Positions 25,861-38,711 of a stretch of 64,000 nt of DNA are shown one piece after another (position 1 is the stretch's first letter; every line of letters starts with the position of its first letter). The notes beneath the pieces are model-generated. The model was not told the DNA's origin. It did not search any database and saw only the letters and a list, made by a program, of their open reading frames with translations. Source of the stretch: Rhynchonema sp. JSB1_4. Its lineage: Eukaryota; Nematoda; Chromadorea; Monhysterida; Xyalidae. The position numbers and the translations under genes are program-made. The DNA lies in contig JASAMV010008128.1 of assembly GCA_030248065.1 (NCBI GenBank), positions 1 to 64,000 on the forward strand. The letters are read 5' to 3'.

Positions 25861-28800
25861 ACACTCTTTAGATTTTTTTGGCGGAAATTATGTGGGAACT
25901 AGCAAAATCGGGAACAAACCTGATGCGGAGCTAATCCTGAGCAGAATCGCAACAATGGTTGCTCGCAAAATCTGTACAGTGGCCATTTTCCAGATCAAAG
26001 TTGATTAAGGTTGAGATCAGAGTTGATTAAGGTTGATGAAAAATATGAAAATTCTAAGGATTTCCAGCAGACCGATTTCAGTTGCATTCGCGCGCACCGT
26101 AAACGCCAGATAAATAAGGTGTTTTCAAATTTATCTCACATGGTCGGCGCGCGACGAGTAATTTGCAACTGAATTTGGACGATTTTCTGAAAAATTAACG
26201 AAACTTCACGATTTTCAAATTGTCCGTCAAATGGGATTCAATTAATGTGAGATGGTTTCTGATAATGAAACTGGACAAAGTGTCAAATATTTGACGAACA
26301 TGACATTGACAGCAGTGGTGTCAGCAGGCAATTGTTGGCTATTCTTGTGTCACTATTGACCTTTGTGACGCTCAAAAACTTCGTTGATGACCTGCATATA
26401 AATTCTGTATGCATACGTGTCAAGATCAATTTCGTCCATTTTTAACTTCAAAACCGCAAGACCGCCAATTGCATATATTTAACTGCCCAGTACATATATA
26501 TAACTCGATTTCTCACAAATATAAAAATAAAAAACAGCTCAATACAGACATTTAGATTTTATGTCTGCCCCTAAGAACTTTTATTATACTAGCAGGTAAA
26601 TTGTTCAGTGAACCTTGATGGTGTGTTTTTTGTCTCATTAAAGATGTTTTCTTATTTTTAACAGTGTCTATATTTCGTATCCATCATCCGTGCCTGACAT
26701 AGAGCAAAACTGGAAAAAATATGCGTTTGATTATGGTATACGACATGATTTAGCTCGATTAGACTGTTTTATTCGCGCAATTTTTGGATACACATTTTTG
26801 TGTTCTTGCCACCGCTCTGGTTGTCGTTTGTGTGGTACCCAAAAACCATATGAATCAATGCCTAAACAAAAACTACAAATGGTTTTTGGCGGGGGTCGAC
26901 CCAGTAAATAAAAGTCATATCACTGACTAAACAACAATAATGCATACCATACGCGCCTGAACATTACACAACCGAAAATCTTAGCGTTCCATTTCGGTGC
27001 ACCATGCAATTAGCCATACAACAGTTACAGATTGAACTGTATTCTCAATGAAGTTGCGCTTTTGATTGTACAATTGAAATTTTTTAAAATGTGCTGGACA
27101 CTTTTCATCAGCGGTGAGTTACCGCGGTCATATGTAGATAAACACAGGTCCACAACTGAAACATCAGCTGGCTACGTTTCTCCTTGAACGAAAAAAATGC
27201 AACAAAAAATTGCAAAAATAAACAGTCGATTCGAAAAAACGCGGGCCTGACGCTTTGACATGTTGAACTAAATCTAAATCGACAGTCATTCCGGGCGCGC
27301 AAAAGAAACACAAGCAAGCAGACATACACGCACACTGTGCATGAGAAATGGGGGGTGATTTGCTTGGAGATAAGGCGCGCTTGATTTTTGTTCTGGTTGT
27401 CACGCTCTTGTGATGATTTATGGGAGAGTTTCTTGTAAATTAGAATAATAGGATGAGATACACTACTTTGAAACATGGTTATTAGACACAGCTGATAATG
27501 ACGTTGATCAAACGCGGCTGGGAATATGGGGCGGTACTGATGAAGCATAACAGACAGAACTTTTTGGAACGTATGGTGAATTATATCAGTTGACACCTGT
27601 TTGTTCTTCTGAGCACCAGCGTTATGTCACTTTCAAACCGTGTTACTGAGCCAAAAAAAAAACAACAAAACCATTTGAATTGTGTCAGCGTTTCTGTCTT
27701 ATATCGAAAGCGTGAATATAAAGTAGGGTATGCGAATTGGAATGCCACGAAAAACCCAGTTCTTATTTTAGACCAGCAAATTGCGACATTTGGATCTACT
27801 CTGGACAGAAAGAATTAAATGGGAATGAATTGGCAATAAATCGCGTGAACCAATAAATAAACGAAACGAACGTTTGTAAACGAATTTAGTGTCTGAGAAC
27901 GAGCACAGCCAGCGAATCTACCTATTTTCCATAAAAGGTCGCGTGTCGGTTCTGGAATCCGATTTGAACACCTACATACATGACTGTACGAAAGACCACA
28001 CGTGAAAAACAAAGTTGAGTAAAGATGGAAGATTTCATATGATATTTCTGGCATTTTATTCGGTACAACTGTGCAACGCGGGTGATGTAGCCGCGTTGAA
28101 ACATCAGCGCCCGCGATAAAATTTTGCAAAAATTCACGAAATCTCACTGGTTCCGGGGTGACACATCAAAATTTCGTGATCGGTCATGGCCTTGACAAAA
28201 ACCAATCACATCAAATCGATATTTTACCAATACAGTCAATTTTTGCGCAAACCGATGATTATTTCTCCCGTAAAATCACAGTTCGTTTTGATAGTAAGTA
28301 CCGGGTTCGACAATTTTCGGACTGGGACTTGTTTCAAGTATTACGTAATAGACTGGCAATTTGACCCAAATATCAGAAAATAACGGATAAAAACGCCAGA
28401 GGGATGAAAACATGCTCGGGATGAGTGCATGGTTGGCTCATCACACAAACGCGCAGTGATTTTTTCGCCCGGCAAACCTGTCATTTTTCTTTTTTTATTA
28501 TGATCATTTTCGACTTTGGTACACGCCGTTTTATTGCACGCCTGTAATGGCCAACTAAAGAAGAAGATGGGCGAAAAATAATAATAAACTGCTTTGGATG
28601 AAGACGTCAGACTTCGGCGCTGGTGCTTGAGAAACAATGGGAAAGAGTGAGAAAAACGACCTGCACACAAATGAAGGCAGAAATGTATAAGTTGCCGTTA
28701 TCTCCGTCGAAATATGAATGTAACTCGCAACTTTCACTCACGAAACCAATTATTCACGAACGTGAAAAAAAACGAAAATTTCGCGCAGGTATATCTTACG

Positions 28801-31726
28801 ATAACAGGAAACATACGGAAGTATTTTATAATTAAAATAAACGGCTTGGGGAACTTTGAAAGAACCAGTGAAATTGTGACTACAAAATGTTCATGAAAGA
28901 AGCAAAAAAGTTGTCTCTTTTCTGGGTACATTCAACATTCGATGTGACGAAAAAGTTACGAAAGGGTTTATATATCCAAAATACTTCTAAATAAAACATT
29001 TATCGCACCTTTATTGTAGACCTCAGAAGTAAGGTAAAAGATGCATTGAAAAAGTTATACGGATATGCATAATGCACAAATAAATTTGATTATTATTTCG
29101 TTACTATAATCTGTGTGTATTGACGGAATGTTACGTGAGTTATCCACCACGTGCGTAAAGACTCATGAAAAGAAAGTGCCAGAGCAATGTTGCATGGGCA
29201 TGATCACAAAAAGTACACCTTTTGCGTGTGCCAAAACGTCAGGAAAAATTTTCAAACCCGTGTCTCTCTGTCTCACTTTCGTTTTGGACTTCAAACGTGA
29301 ATAATTATGCATCGATTCTTTGGGACATCCTGTGCCACTCAAATTGACAAGCTAGAACCACGAACAGACAGATGAAAGAGAATTTATTACCATGCATTCA
29401 CATGATTGGGAATATTTATAAACACACAAACGAACATTACTATCATAATTTTAATATTGCATATTTGGAGCGGATTCACTTTCCGGCGATTTTTGCTATA
29501 TTAACTAGCTCATATTAATAGATGCGAAGCTCAGTGTTCACTGCTAATTCCAAGGTACCAAACTGATAATGAGACCAAAATGACATTTCACATGACATTT
29601 CATGTGTGATGTTTCCAAAAATACAACAGTGTTACGACTATCGGATTTGGATCTGGTGCACTACTCACCCCCCCCCCCTGGTCAAACAAGTGGATTTGCC
29701 CAGAGACCTCATCCAATCAAAGCATCTCGCCGCAGTGTGACCGCAGCACCTGGTGGTCAATAAATACTTCAACGTTTCGAAAAAATGTCGTGATTTTGGG
29801 CGAAAAAATATGCCCAATTCTTTTCGATATGCGTGTGTCATGCTTTTTTGATCATGGGGTACCAAATATTATACGTCCATTTTTTCTTTTTGCTCGGTCA
29901 AAAATTCCCTGCACCCAACTTCATCATGATGGCTGCATGAGCATGAGTATAACGTGGTCATGGATCATTTAGCATGCTGAATTTTCAACTTTTATCATTA
30001 TTCTTTATTTAGTGTCGTTTAATACTGGGCAACTTGTGGTGGTCATCACAAGAATTGTGCGTTTCTGATTTAAGGGTATTTTGATACGCACAATGTATGT
30101 ACGTCAACTTAACTAGTCATTTTGCAGTTTATGCTCACCTTTATTTAGATATTTGAAAAATTTATTGTTAAACCACAAGGCATCACACAAAGAGAACATA
30201 AGCACCGCACTTTCACAAACGAACATGTCGACCCGAAAAGTAAAACATGCTGCTTTTTTGAGGCTGGGAAGAAGAAAAGCTGGTTTTCAATGAATTGCTC
30301 TAAAATGGGTGTGTGTTTGAAAAACACTTCCACTTCCCATTTTTGACCTTGCATACTGAACATTCATGCGGAACGCGAGTAAAAGAACTAAACGCTGTTT
30401 AGCAGCATTCGTTGGAATAAATTTGATCAATGAGAGCAAAAAATAATAGCGGCAGTTGATACGGAACTTTTGAGAAAACGGGATACAACACGAAACATTT
30501 GCATTGTTTTCGTTTGCGTTTCAGGGAATTCATAACACTCGGAAACTGGATGATCTACGACTTACGTCAACGTCATTTGAATTATCCGAATAATAAAACT
30601 GAACCAATAATTTAGCATTAACCCTTCACACGGACGTGGACGAAGTTCTCGACTGTCTTCATAAATCACACAGCTCTGTTGAGATCTGCGTTGTTCCTTC
30701 GTTCCACCGGTGTCCCATTCGTTGATGTGGATACGAGGCACAAATGCCTGAACCTAAAGGCCATTGGGTAATGAAAACAAATTGAAATAGAGCCCCTTAT
30801 GCGACAGTGGTCAACTAAAGTGGTCAAATCACTTCGTCAACTAATATTGTAGAGTCGTCAACTCACCACGAATGCTATGCATCATTTCTCGCGCTCACTC
30901 GGGGCTGCTGTGAGTTGACGAAGTTAGTTGACCATTTGAGTTGACCACTGTAATATTAGCCTTGTAATGTGGAACGTATTTTGCTTTCTTTTACCAGACG
31001 GGTTGGTGCGAGATACCACAAAAACGCTTTTAACTGACTCAGATCCTCTGAGGACCAAATTGCAAGCACGTTTTACCCAAGTCATAAACTTTCATTTTTA
31101 ACCACCAGCATATTTGATCACAACCAAACAATCAGTTCGGCAATTGTGGGCGGGATTATTCACGGCGACCACGAACAAAAGTCGAAACAAGACACGAAAA
31201 ATTGTGTGCCTGGTGGGCTCAGTTCCGATTCTTGTGCGCGGCGGAACAACTTGAAACCGGATTGACCGAAATTCACTGCCGAAGTTTGACTTCACAAAAC
31301 ACTCGAATAGAAATCAGGCAAACAAGAAGCTAAAAATAAAAGCAAGCAACAATCTGTACATTTCAAATCTGTACACATACAGCATTTGCAATTGAATCGC
31401 CGAGCTTTCCACGTGAACATTACAGCCGTAAAATAACAAAAACTGTACATTGAGGTTTGAAGGCCAAAGACGGGAAAATGAAATTCAAGAAGCTGCGACA
31501 AACAGCGAAATAGGAATATTAGCACCGCATTAATTATATGTGCAGTTCCAGATACAACGCACTTTGATGCACGCTTGGCTGACGGCAGTGCTCTTCTTAT
31601 GAGCGGCGCTAATATTTCGAATTTAACTCATTTGACAACTTCCGTACGTTATGTCCACCCAGATCAACCAGCCTCTGGCTATTTTCCCACCTTCGGCACA
31701 CCATAAAACAGTCTTATCTAACAATA
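25861..31726. other. Long stretch without a confident gene
   Basis: Both strands were read. The only coding-like piece is about 26,665-26,911 (+). It follows a TTTTAACAG acceptor, ends in TAA, and encodes a short cysteine-containing tail (CSCHRSGCRLCG); it could be a last exon of an unknown gene. A C-run lies at 29,669-29,678. The MITE at 30,804-30,955 is listed separately. The rest is AT-rich with nothing recognisable. Confidence 0.4.
30804..30955. mobile_element. GTCAACT/GTCAAAT-family MITE, copy 2
   Basis: CAGTGGTCAACT at the left end and AGTTGACCACTG at the right end are perfect inverses. The centre contains TTTCTCGCGCTCACTCGGGG, shared with the copies at 23.8 and 38.7 kb. Clear target-site duplications were not seen. 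Confidence 0.65.
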
Positions 31727-34700
31727 CTACGATATGGTACATTTCTTGTTTGGATCGGGCGGGATATTGCCGGTTTGTTTCTCGATTTCATACAGCAGCG
31801 TTTGGAAGATCTTTTCGACAGCCTGTGCAAGTGGGAAAAATGGTTCGCACTTGAAGGCAATTTTCTTTGGCTGATTTAGTGATTTCACATGAATATTTCG
31901 ACGTTCGACAGGCACGGCACTTTTAAGGTCGAGGCATACTTCACACGAAACAGAATTTCCCACGCTGATGGGTTCTCACTAGGGTTAGGGAGATGTCGGG
32001 TGTCGGCTTTCGGGTGCCAAAAAAGTGCAGGTGTCGGGTACCCCCAGATGTCGGGTGTCGGGTTTTTTTGGGACAAGACACCCGACAGCCGACACTTACG
32101 GTTCAATACATCAGTTTTGCTGAGAAAAGAATTTTGAGAGAAAATTTTCTTCGAACCAAATGTTTCCGAAGACGCAGAATGTGACATTTTGGTGTTTATT
32201 TCGCGTGAAAATACTTGAATTCAGCAAACGTGGGCCAAAAAATTGCTGTAACGATGCAAATGAGCAAAAATTTGCCTGTTTTTGGTCCAAAAGCTAGGTG
32301 TCGGCGTCGGATGTCGAGTTTTTTTCTCAAAAACTGGGTGTCGTGTGTCGGTTTTTTTAACTGTCGGATGTCGGGTGTCTGCTTTTTTCTCAGATGTCGG
32401 GTATCGGGTACCCCCGGCCTCTAACCCTAGTTCTCACACGCGCGCGAGAATTTGTTTCGTTTTGCGTGTTAATCCAGCCAAGCGCACACTGACCTCGTTC
32501 TCTTTGGCTGATGTTTCGACGAACTTTGCATTCCACTGAGTCGCCAATGATTGTCCTTCTTCAGTTTGGATTTCTCTGCAAAAAGTATCACTCACAACTT
32601 CACACCCAATACTTGTTTACTATGCAATTGTCCGACCATTTTGTAAAGACCTCAACACTGTTATTGACAAATAGGCCGTACAAAATCGTGTTCACAGAAC
32701 CAACCGTTCGGTGTGCCTCAGGTCGCGTTTATTGCCCACCACGATAGTCGGAATGCTGCAAAAAACACAATCATTATTGGATCGGTTATGGTAAATTTGA
32801 CACCACAGGGCCAAAAGAAAAACCAAACTTACTCGGTCGTGCCGGCGTAGTCGAGAATCTTTTCGCGCAGAATTTTCACGAGTTCGAAACTGAAAATGAA
32901 GCAATAAAAATTATTCCAAATCTGATAAGCGACACAAATACAAAAAATTCAAAACAAGGTTTTGTGAGGTTTTTTTATCATCTAAAAAAAGCTCTAAGTC
33001 ATAAACAACAACAAAACACTCACGATTCTTTGCTATTGATGGCATAGACGAGCACATAGCCATCGATGCCTGCTTGGCAGGAGCGCGGGAACAACGAGTA
33101 TTCTTGCTGAAATTTAAAAAAAAACAATAAAATGGAATATCGTTCTGAACTTTGAAATCAAAACAGAAAAGTTGACGAACTTGTCCGGCCGTGTCAACAA
33201 TGGATAGTCTGTATCTGTTGCCGAAACATTCGAACAGTTTCTCGTGATCTGTAATGGGATTGGCAAATCTTTGATCAATTTCATAGAAGTTTCCTGCAGG
33301 CATCAAAAATGAGTCGGGTAAACTAAGCTCGGTGAGCAGAATGTGCGGCCCCGGTAGAGGTGGCTGGTGGGAAACCACCCCCCGCGTTTGGTACAGTATC
33401 TCCTCCTCTCTGTTGCAGTATCTCCCCCTATTTTACCCTATTTTCACCCCAAAAGTACCTTTCTAGTAAAAAATGGCTAAAATTCGGCAACTTGCGGATG
33501 AAAAAAGCGTTTTTTCGTCAGAAAATATTTTCGTGAACCAGAATCCGTGGACGAAGGCACGCGGTGTAAAAGTGCCCTGTTTTGATCAATTTTGTCGTAA
33601 TGAGTGTCAAAAACGCCCTAAGACACCGTGACATTGTCTGTACTAACGTCAACATGGACCGAAAATACGTTATTTTGGGTTTCGTATTTTTTTCGGAAAT
33701 TTTTCCAAAAATATAAAAAACCGGTTTTTCCACAAGCATGCATAAAACTATATTTGAGGGGGTTGTTCGCCTGTAATTTCATTTATCCGTGTCTATTCAA
33801 CAATAGGAGGCGTATTACATCTAAAAACGAACAACAAACATGTATACATGCACCTGTGCACAACTATCAAGCCAGAGATCGGAAAAGGGCCGGCCAGTAC
33901 CGTATACGGTCGGCCGGGCCGGGCAGCCCGGGCTCTAATTCACTGGCCCCATTTTGGGGGCTGCATTACGGGTGCTCTACTGCGGGGGTGGCTCTGTCAA
34001 GTTTTTATGGCATCTCCCCCTCGGAGGTAGCCACAGCACTGATGGGTAGGGATCGGTATCGGGGGTATGCCGATACCCGATAGCCGATACTTGGCAATTG
34101 TCGAACCCGATAGTTCATGAAAAAAGCCGATACCCGATACTTGGCAAATCCCGAACCGATAGTTCATGAAAAAAGCCGATACCCGATACTTCGAAAATGA
34201 CCCGATACCCGATAGTACCAAAATACCAACAAAAACGCCGTTTTTATAACAAAACTGAGGTTTTTGGCAAACGTCGCGCGGGATTTTTTGAGATGGCCAT
34301 TGAGCACTGCGCGCAACAATCCTTTTCATAAGAATCGTGCTCTTCTGTTGTTGTGTCATGCAACAACATAAAGTAACAACAACAAATAGCTCCCGCCTAC
34401 ATTTAAGGTTTTTTCTGGTCGTAAAACAATGAATATATGCAGAACTGTTGTTGGCAACTGGTTTTTTATCGCGAAAAGTGTAATACCCGATACCTTCGAA
34501 AAACATGCCGATACCCGATACCTTCCGATCCCTACTGATGGGTGGAACTGGGAGGGATGGGGAAAACTGAAACAACTAACAGTCCTCAATTGTGGTGTCG
34601 TACGCTTCAGGAAAGAAGTCCTTCACAAAACGTTGCGTCAGCGAAGACTTGCCTGAACAGAAACAGATTTTTTTCAGGTTTTTTTTGTTTCGCTTCACTT

Positions 34701-37645
34701 TCACTGAGTGACTTTATGGTGACTGGTGGGTCTATATACTGGCGGAAAAACCGGTTTTTTTATATTTCGTGAAAAAAAACGAAAAAAAGCGGAAAAAACC
34801 GATAAAGAACCGCAGTGTATAAGGATAGGGGAAGCCCAAATAAGGTATTTTTGACACATAGTAATGTTAGCACAGTCACCACAGTGGTGCCTATGGGTGT
34901 TTTTGATGTTTATTGTGACTAAAATAGTTGAAACCAGTGCTGTGGCTGGGGGGGGTCCCTCCAATGGTACCGTACCCGCCCCGCCCTGGTACCCTACCCG
35001 CCCCGATTTTTGCCCTCAAAACGCCCATTTGTCGGTCAAAAATGACCAAATTTCGACCGAAAACCCTTAAAAGTGCAAAAAATTGCGCGCTACGCGCGAT
35101 ATATGCACTTTATAGCATATAAAAATAGGCACCCAAAAAAACTTGTATTGTACCCTACCCGCCCCGAAAAATCTCCCCCCCTCCCCCCTCAAACCGGATT
35201 CCCCCCCCCCCCAAGATCCCAGATACACTACCCCCTACCCGCCCCGGATTTTTTCACCTATGTACCCTACCCGCCCCGCAAAAGTAGCCACAGCACTGGT
35301 TGAAACAAGCCACATTGACATCGCCTGCACTTGGCCAAAGTTGTTCTGAACAAAAATACCGCAAAAACCTAAATAGAAGGGGGGCTCTATTAACTCAGTG
35401 ACCCGCTCTATTCCGGGGGCCTCTATTAATTCACTGACCCGAACCTGAAAAATTGTTCCCAAAAATACCCCCAAAAACCTCTAAAAAGGGGTTTGAAAGG
35501 ATGTTTTTTCGCTTGTAATTACATTTATTCGTGTCTATTCGTCAATAAGAGGCGTATTATGTGCTCTGAACGAACAACAAACGTGCATAAATGAACCTGT
35601 ACACCACTATCAACCCTTAATACACTACTGCATACGGGATGTTAATTAGGGGGGTCTATTCCGGGGGGGCTCTATTAATTCACTGACCCCTTTTTGGGGG
35701 GCTGTATTACGGGGGGCTCTATTCCGGGGGGGGGGCTGTATTTAGGTTTTTACGGTATTTTCCAACTTCTGTCAAAAATTGGAAAATTTCGCGAAAAAAG
35801 ACCAATGTTTCCCGGAGGCTGAGGGTTTTTCGTTTTTTTTCACGTCCCAGATGGACCCGGTTTTTTTTCGGTTTTTTTTTCGTGAAAAAAAAAACGGTTT
35901 TTTTTCATCCGCCAGTATAGGTAGGTCACTAACTCATATTTTTGGAAAAAACCTTCTTTCGAAAAAAATCGTTTTTTTCAAACAAATTTATAGAACTTAA
36001 GGAATCCCAAAAGCAAAAACACCTACGGAACAGTTTTTGGCTTGTTTATGACTCAATAAGCGTCGTATGCGTGTTTTCTGACTAAGAAAGCGACCGTTTT
36101 AACTCGTTTTATTCCTTTGTAAACAGTGTAGTTCCTGGGTGGGGTGAGGGGGGACGGGGACCCCTAAGGTACACTAATTGCCCCGACCAAGGTACACTAG
36201 TACACTAATTTCCCCCAGGGCAGTGTTGGAGGTGGGGGGGGGTTTGGGGGGTCGCCCCCCCCCCCCCGAGTACAGTAGGTATCCCCCCTCGCCTGGTACA
36301 GTAGGTATCCCCCCCGATTTTCACCCCGGTACAGTAGGTATCCCCCCCGATTTTGCCCCAAAAGTGCCAATTTTTGACCAAAATGGCCAAAATTAGTGTA
36401 AAATCAGTGGTTTTTGCCTCAAATTACCCAAAATTCGCGCGGTACGCGCGCACATACCACGTTTTCACACGATTCCACACATAATAAAAACATTAAAAAT
36501 TTTCACCCCAAAACCTAACCCCCCCAACATAGGTACATATGCATACACATACATACATACACATAGGTACACCTAGGTACATAACCCCCCCCCCCAGGCC
36601 ATCGGCTTTGGTACAGTAAGGTATCCCCCTCTCCGAGCGCGGTACAGTAGGTATCCCCCCTCCAGAGTACCTCCAACACTGCCTCCAGCAGGTACACTAA
36701 TTTTCCCAATTTTTGCCTAAAATGGCCATTTTAAGGCCTAAAATGGGCATTTTTAGGTCTAAAATGTGTGATTTTTAGGTGAATGTTCTCAAAAGTCGCC
36801 AAAACACCCTTTGTATGATTTTTTTTCAAAAAGCGGTAGGTCAAATTTTCTACCTCAAAAAAATTGATCTCTTGTCCATCTAAACAGTGGTGTCGTTGAG
36901 AAATTGAAATTTTCCCATACCCAGCCCAATTTTCGGGAAATTTCCCATACATACCCCCAAAAATCAAAAATTTCCCATACCAGGGGCGGGTTTCTCCAAA
37001 AGCTCAAAAATTTCCCATACCCGAGGGTGGGGGTTTTGAAAAAATGACCCCAAAAATCTTCTATAAGTGCCAAAACTTGGTCTAAAAAGCGTTTAAAACA
37101 GAGTTTTCTTGCGGCACGAAGCGATTTTTGACATTTTTGGACGAAAAATGGTCAATTTTGGTGCTTCTCGGGGTCAAAAAGTCGTTTCTTGTTAGGGGTG
37201 GTGCTTGTTCCAAAAGTGAAAAATTTCCCATACCCCATACCCCCGGACGATTTCCCATGCCCCATACCAGGGAGGTAACCGGTAACCCCCCCCCAGCCCC
37301 AACGACACCACTGCATCTGATAACTTTTTCATTGACAGCATCAGCAATCATTTTTCCACTGAAAAATAGGTTCAGAATAATCGCAAAAATTATGACAAAA
37401 ATCGGGTAAAAATCTGACCCAAAAACAGCGTTGACCACCTCGCGCCGGGCCGGCCTTGCGACCTCTGCTCTGAAACAAACACCCAAAAACCCCCCCCCAA
37501 AAAAAAAAAAAAAAAAAAAAAAAAAAACAAAAAACACCACCAAAACTGCAACCCCCCCCCCAACCCCCCCCCCCCCCCCCCCACCAACGCACGGACATCC
37601 CATGACGGCGATCTTCCGCGTCACTAATACGTTTGACGGCGGCAT
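31727..37645 (-). CDS. Rheb: Rheb small GTPase, complete, eight exons
   Basis: Ras-superfamily GTPase that activates TORC1 at endomembranes. Exons in transcript order: 37,645-37,585, 34,652-34,581, 33,248-33,181, 33,106-33,024, 32,889-32,833, 32,755-32,705, 32,575-32,494, 31,822-31,727, all in phase for 189 residues. The P-loop is split between exon 1 (RKIAVMGCPCVG) and exon 2 (GKSSLTQRF). Other elements: switch I (AYDTTIED), DTAGQ, then EYSLFPRS, GIDGYVLVYA, NKRD (IVVGNKRDL), TSAK, and a C-terminal CTIS prenylation box. Rheb-type FP after the switch II region and the overall length support Rheb over Ras or Rap. Intron 1 is 2.9 kb and, like introns 2 and 7, is full of transposable elements, yet the reading frame is intact. 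Confidence 0.92.
31980..32429. mobile_element. hAT-like MITE, TAGGGTTAG family, copy 2, in Rheb intron 7
   Basis: Ends TAGGGTTAG…CTAACCCTA with identical 8-bp flanks GTTCTCAC (31,972-31,979 and 32,430-32,437). The arms consist of repeated GGTGTCGG words in both orientations. The core, including TTTTCTTCGAACCAAATG, is shared with copy 1 at 1412-1637. Confidence 0.9.
33880..34038. repeat. Fragments of GGGCC- and GGGGGCTCTATT-type repeats in Rheb intron 2
   Basis: GGCCGGCC…GGCCGGGCCGGGC words are followed by CTCTAATTCACTGG and GTAGCCACAGCACTG. The same words recur at 35,380-35,750 and at the ends of the 34,935-35,299 element, so this looks like a broken composite of two MITE families. Confidence 0.45.
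34047..34534. mobile_element. hAT-like MITE with GATACCCGATA-repeat arms, in Rheb intron 2
   Basis: Ends TAGGGATCGGTATCGGG and CCGATCCCTA, flanked on both sides by CTGATGGG (34,039-34,046 and 34,535-34,542). The arms repeat GCCGATACCCGATA. A unique core of about 200 bp lies between them. It sits 46 bp from Rheb exon 2. Confidence 0.9.
34733..35919. mobile_element. Composite TATACTGG-ended MITE in Rheb intron 1
   Basis: Ends TATATACTGGCGGAAAAA and the inverse …CCGCCAGTATA, with flanks GGTGGGTC and GGTAGGTC (7 of 8). The outer arms are GGAAAAACCGG-type words as in the other TATAC-ended copies. The interior has been expanded by at least one nested insertion (34,935-35,299) and a GGGGGCTCTATT repeat cluster (about 35,380-35,750). 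Confidence 0.7.
34935..35299. mobile_element. Nested hAT-like MITE with CCCGCCCCG-repeat arms
   Basis: Ends CAGTGCTGTGGCT and AGCCACAGCACTG are perfect inverses, flanked by identical GTTGAAAC at 34,927-34,934 and 35,300-35,307. The arms repeat TACCCTACCCGCCCCG. The ends fit the hAT YARNG pattern. Confidence 0.9.
36221..36681. mobile_element. CAGTGTTGGAGGT-ended MITE in Rheb intron 1
   Basis: Ends CAGTGTTGGAGGT and ACCTCCAACACTG are inverse. The arms repeat GGTACAGTAGGTATCCCCC and G/C runs. The flanks do not form a clear 8-bp duplication. Confidence 0.65.
36885..37313. mobile_element. CAGTGGTGTCGTTG-ended MITE with TTTCCCATACC arms, Rheb intron 1
   Basis: Ends CAGTGGTGTCGTTG and CAACGACACCACTG are perfect inverses. 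The 8-bp flanks CATCTAAA and CATCTGAT agree at 6 positions. The arms repeat AATTTCCCATACC. One end-like fragment of the same kind may lie at bases 60-115. Confidence 0.7.
37489..37583. repeat. Long C-run/A-run/C-run tract at the start of Rheb intron 1
   Basis: Homopolymer blocks of C, then about 27 A, then mixed C-runs directly abut the 5' splice site of Rheb exon 1 (37,584-37,583). Homopolymers of this length are assembly-sensitive. Confidence 0.85.
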
Positions 37646-37775
37646 TGAGCGCACAATAGTCGTTGGCGTTTTTGTTTTGTTTTTGTTTGTTGATGAAGAT
37701 GAACAGTCAGAAATTAACCGTAGGGTATACGATACGAACCGAAGCTTGGTGAATGAATGGTGAAATTCTTCACAC

Positions 37776-38155
37776 CAGAGGTGGGAATCGGGCCGGGCCG
37801 GGCCGGGCCGACTTTTCGGAATGTCGGGCCGGGCCGGGCCGGGGTGGCCGGCCCGAAAAGGCCCGACATCATCGAATTTCAATAAAAGATCGTGATTTTT
37901 TAGGCTAAATTTGCCAAAATTTCTCGCGATTCTGCAAATTAGTACCGACTTCCATGATTATCAGGTATTTCTAAACCAAAAAAACAGTAATTTTTGCACC
38001 AAAAAATTGCTTCAAAATATCATCAGAAAAAGTCGGGCCGAAAAAATCGGGCCGGGCCGACTTTTTTCCAAGTCGGGCCGGGCCGGGCCGGGCCGACCCC
38101 CGGACCTCGTCGGGCCGGGCCGGGCCGAGGTAACCCGGCCCGATTCCCACCTCTG
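37776..38155. mobile_element. hAT-like MITE with GGGCC-repeat arms, copy 2
   Basis: Ends CAGAGGTGGGAATCGGGCC and its inverse, with identical 8-bp flanks CTTCACAC (37,768-37,775 and 38,156-38,163). The GGGCCGGGCC arms match the element at 21,214-21,931. It lies about 130 bp upstream of the Rheb start codon. Confidence 0.9.
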
Positions 38156-38711
38156 CTTCACACTGAACGCTGAACCAACTCAAAATAAAAAAACCAATGA
38201 AAGAGAATTTCAAAAGCGTGACTGACAACAATTGAGGAGCACGTGAAAGTCACGAGATGTCTGTCGACTGTCTGGTTTGGCCAAATCAAATGCACGTTTT
38301 TGGCACGTAACAGTTTGGTTGAGCCAAAACAGCAGCAAGTGTTGACGCCAAGAAATGCAGCAACCTTGGCTGACTGGTTGGTTACTTGCTGAGAGCGCCA
38401 AACAGTCATTCAGCCAGCAGCACTGCACATTGTATGGTTTGCATTTGCATCAAAAAAGCAGACATTACATTTTCACGGACGTTCTTGCGTGTGTGCAACA
38501 GACAGAATGTGTTTTCGATTTGGGCACGTGCCAATTTTACAGACAGATTGGGTGATTCACCACGTTACACACTCGTCGTCAATCGAAGCACAAGAGCATC
38601 TTAATTTTACGCACTTCCAAACGCCAGGTGGACGAAACTTTCAAAACAATATACATGTACAGTATGTATAATACAAACGGTATCCCGAAGATCACCAAAG
38701 GGCTTTTCGTA

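Noticed and set aside
31979..32430. TTAGGG-like words suggesting an interstitial telomere repeat
   Set aside because: They are single TAGGGTTAG/CTAACCCTA termini of a MITE with an 8-bp duplication, not a tandem telomeric array.
37082..37882. 266-codon open frame on the minus strand over G/C and A runs
   Set aside because: Only the first 20 codons from 37,645 are real (Rheb exon 1); the rest is homopolymer and MITE sequence read through the donor site.
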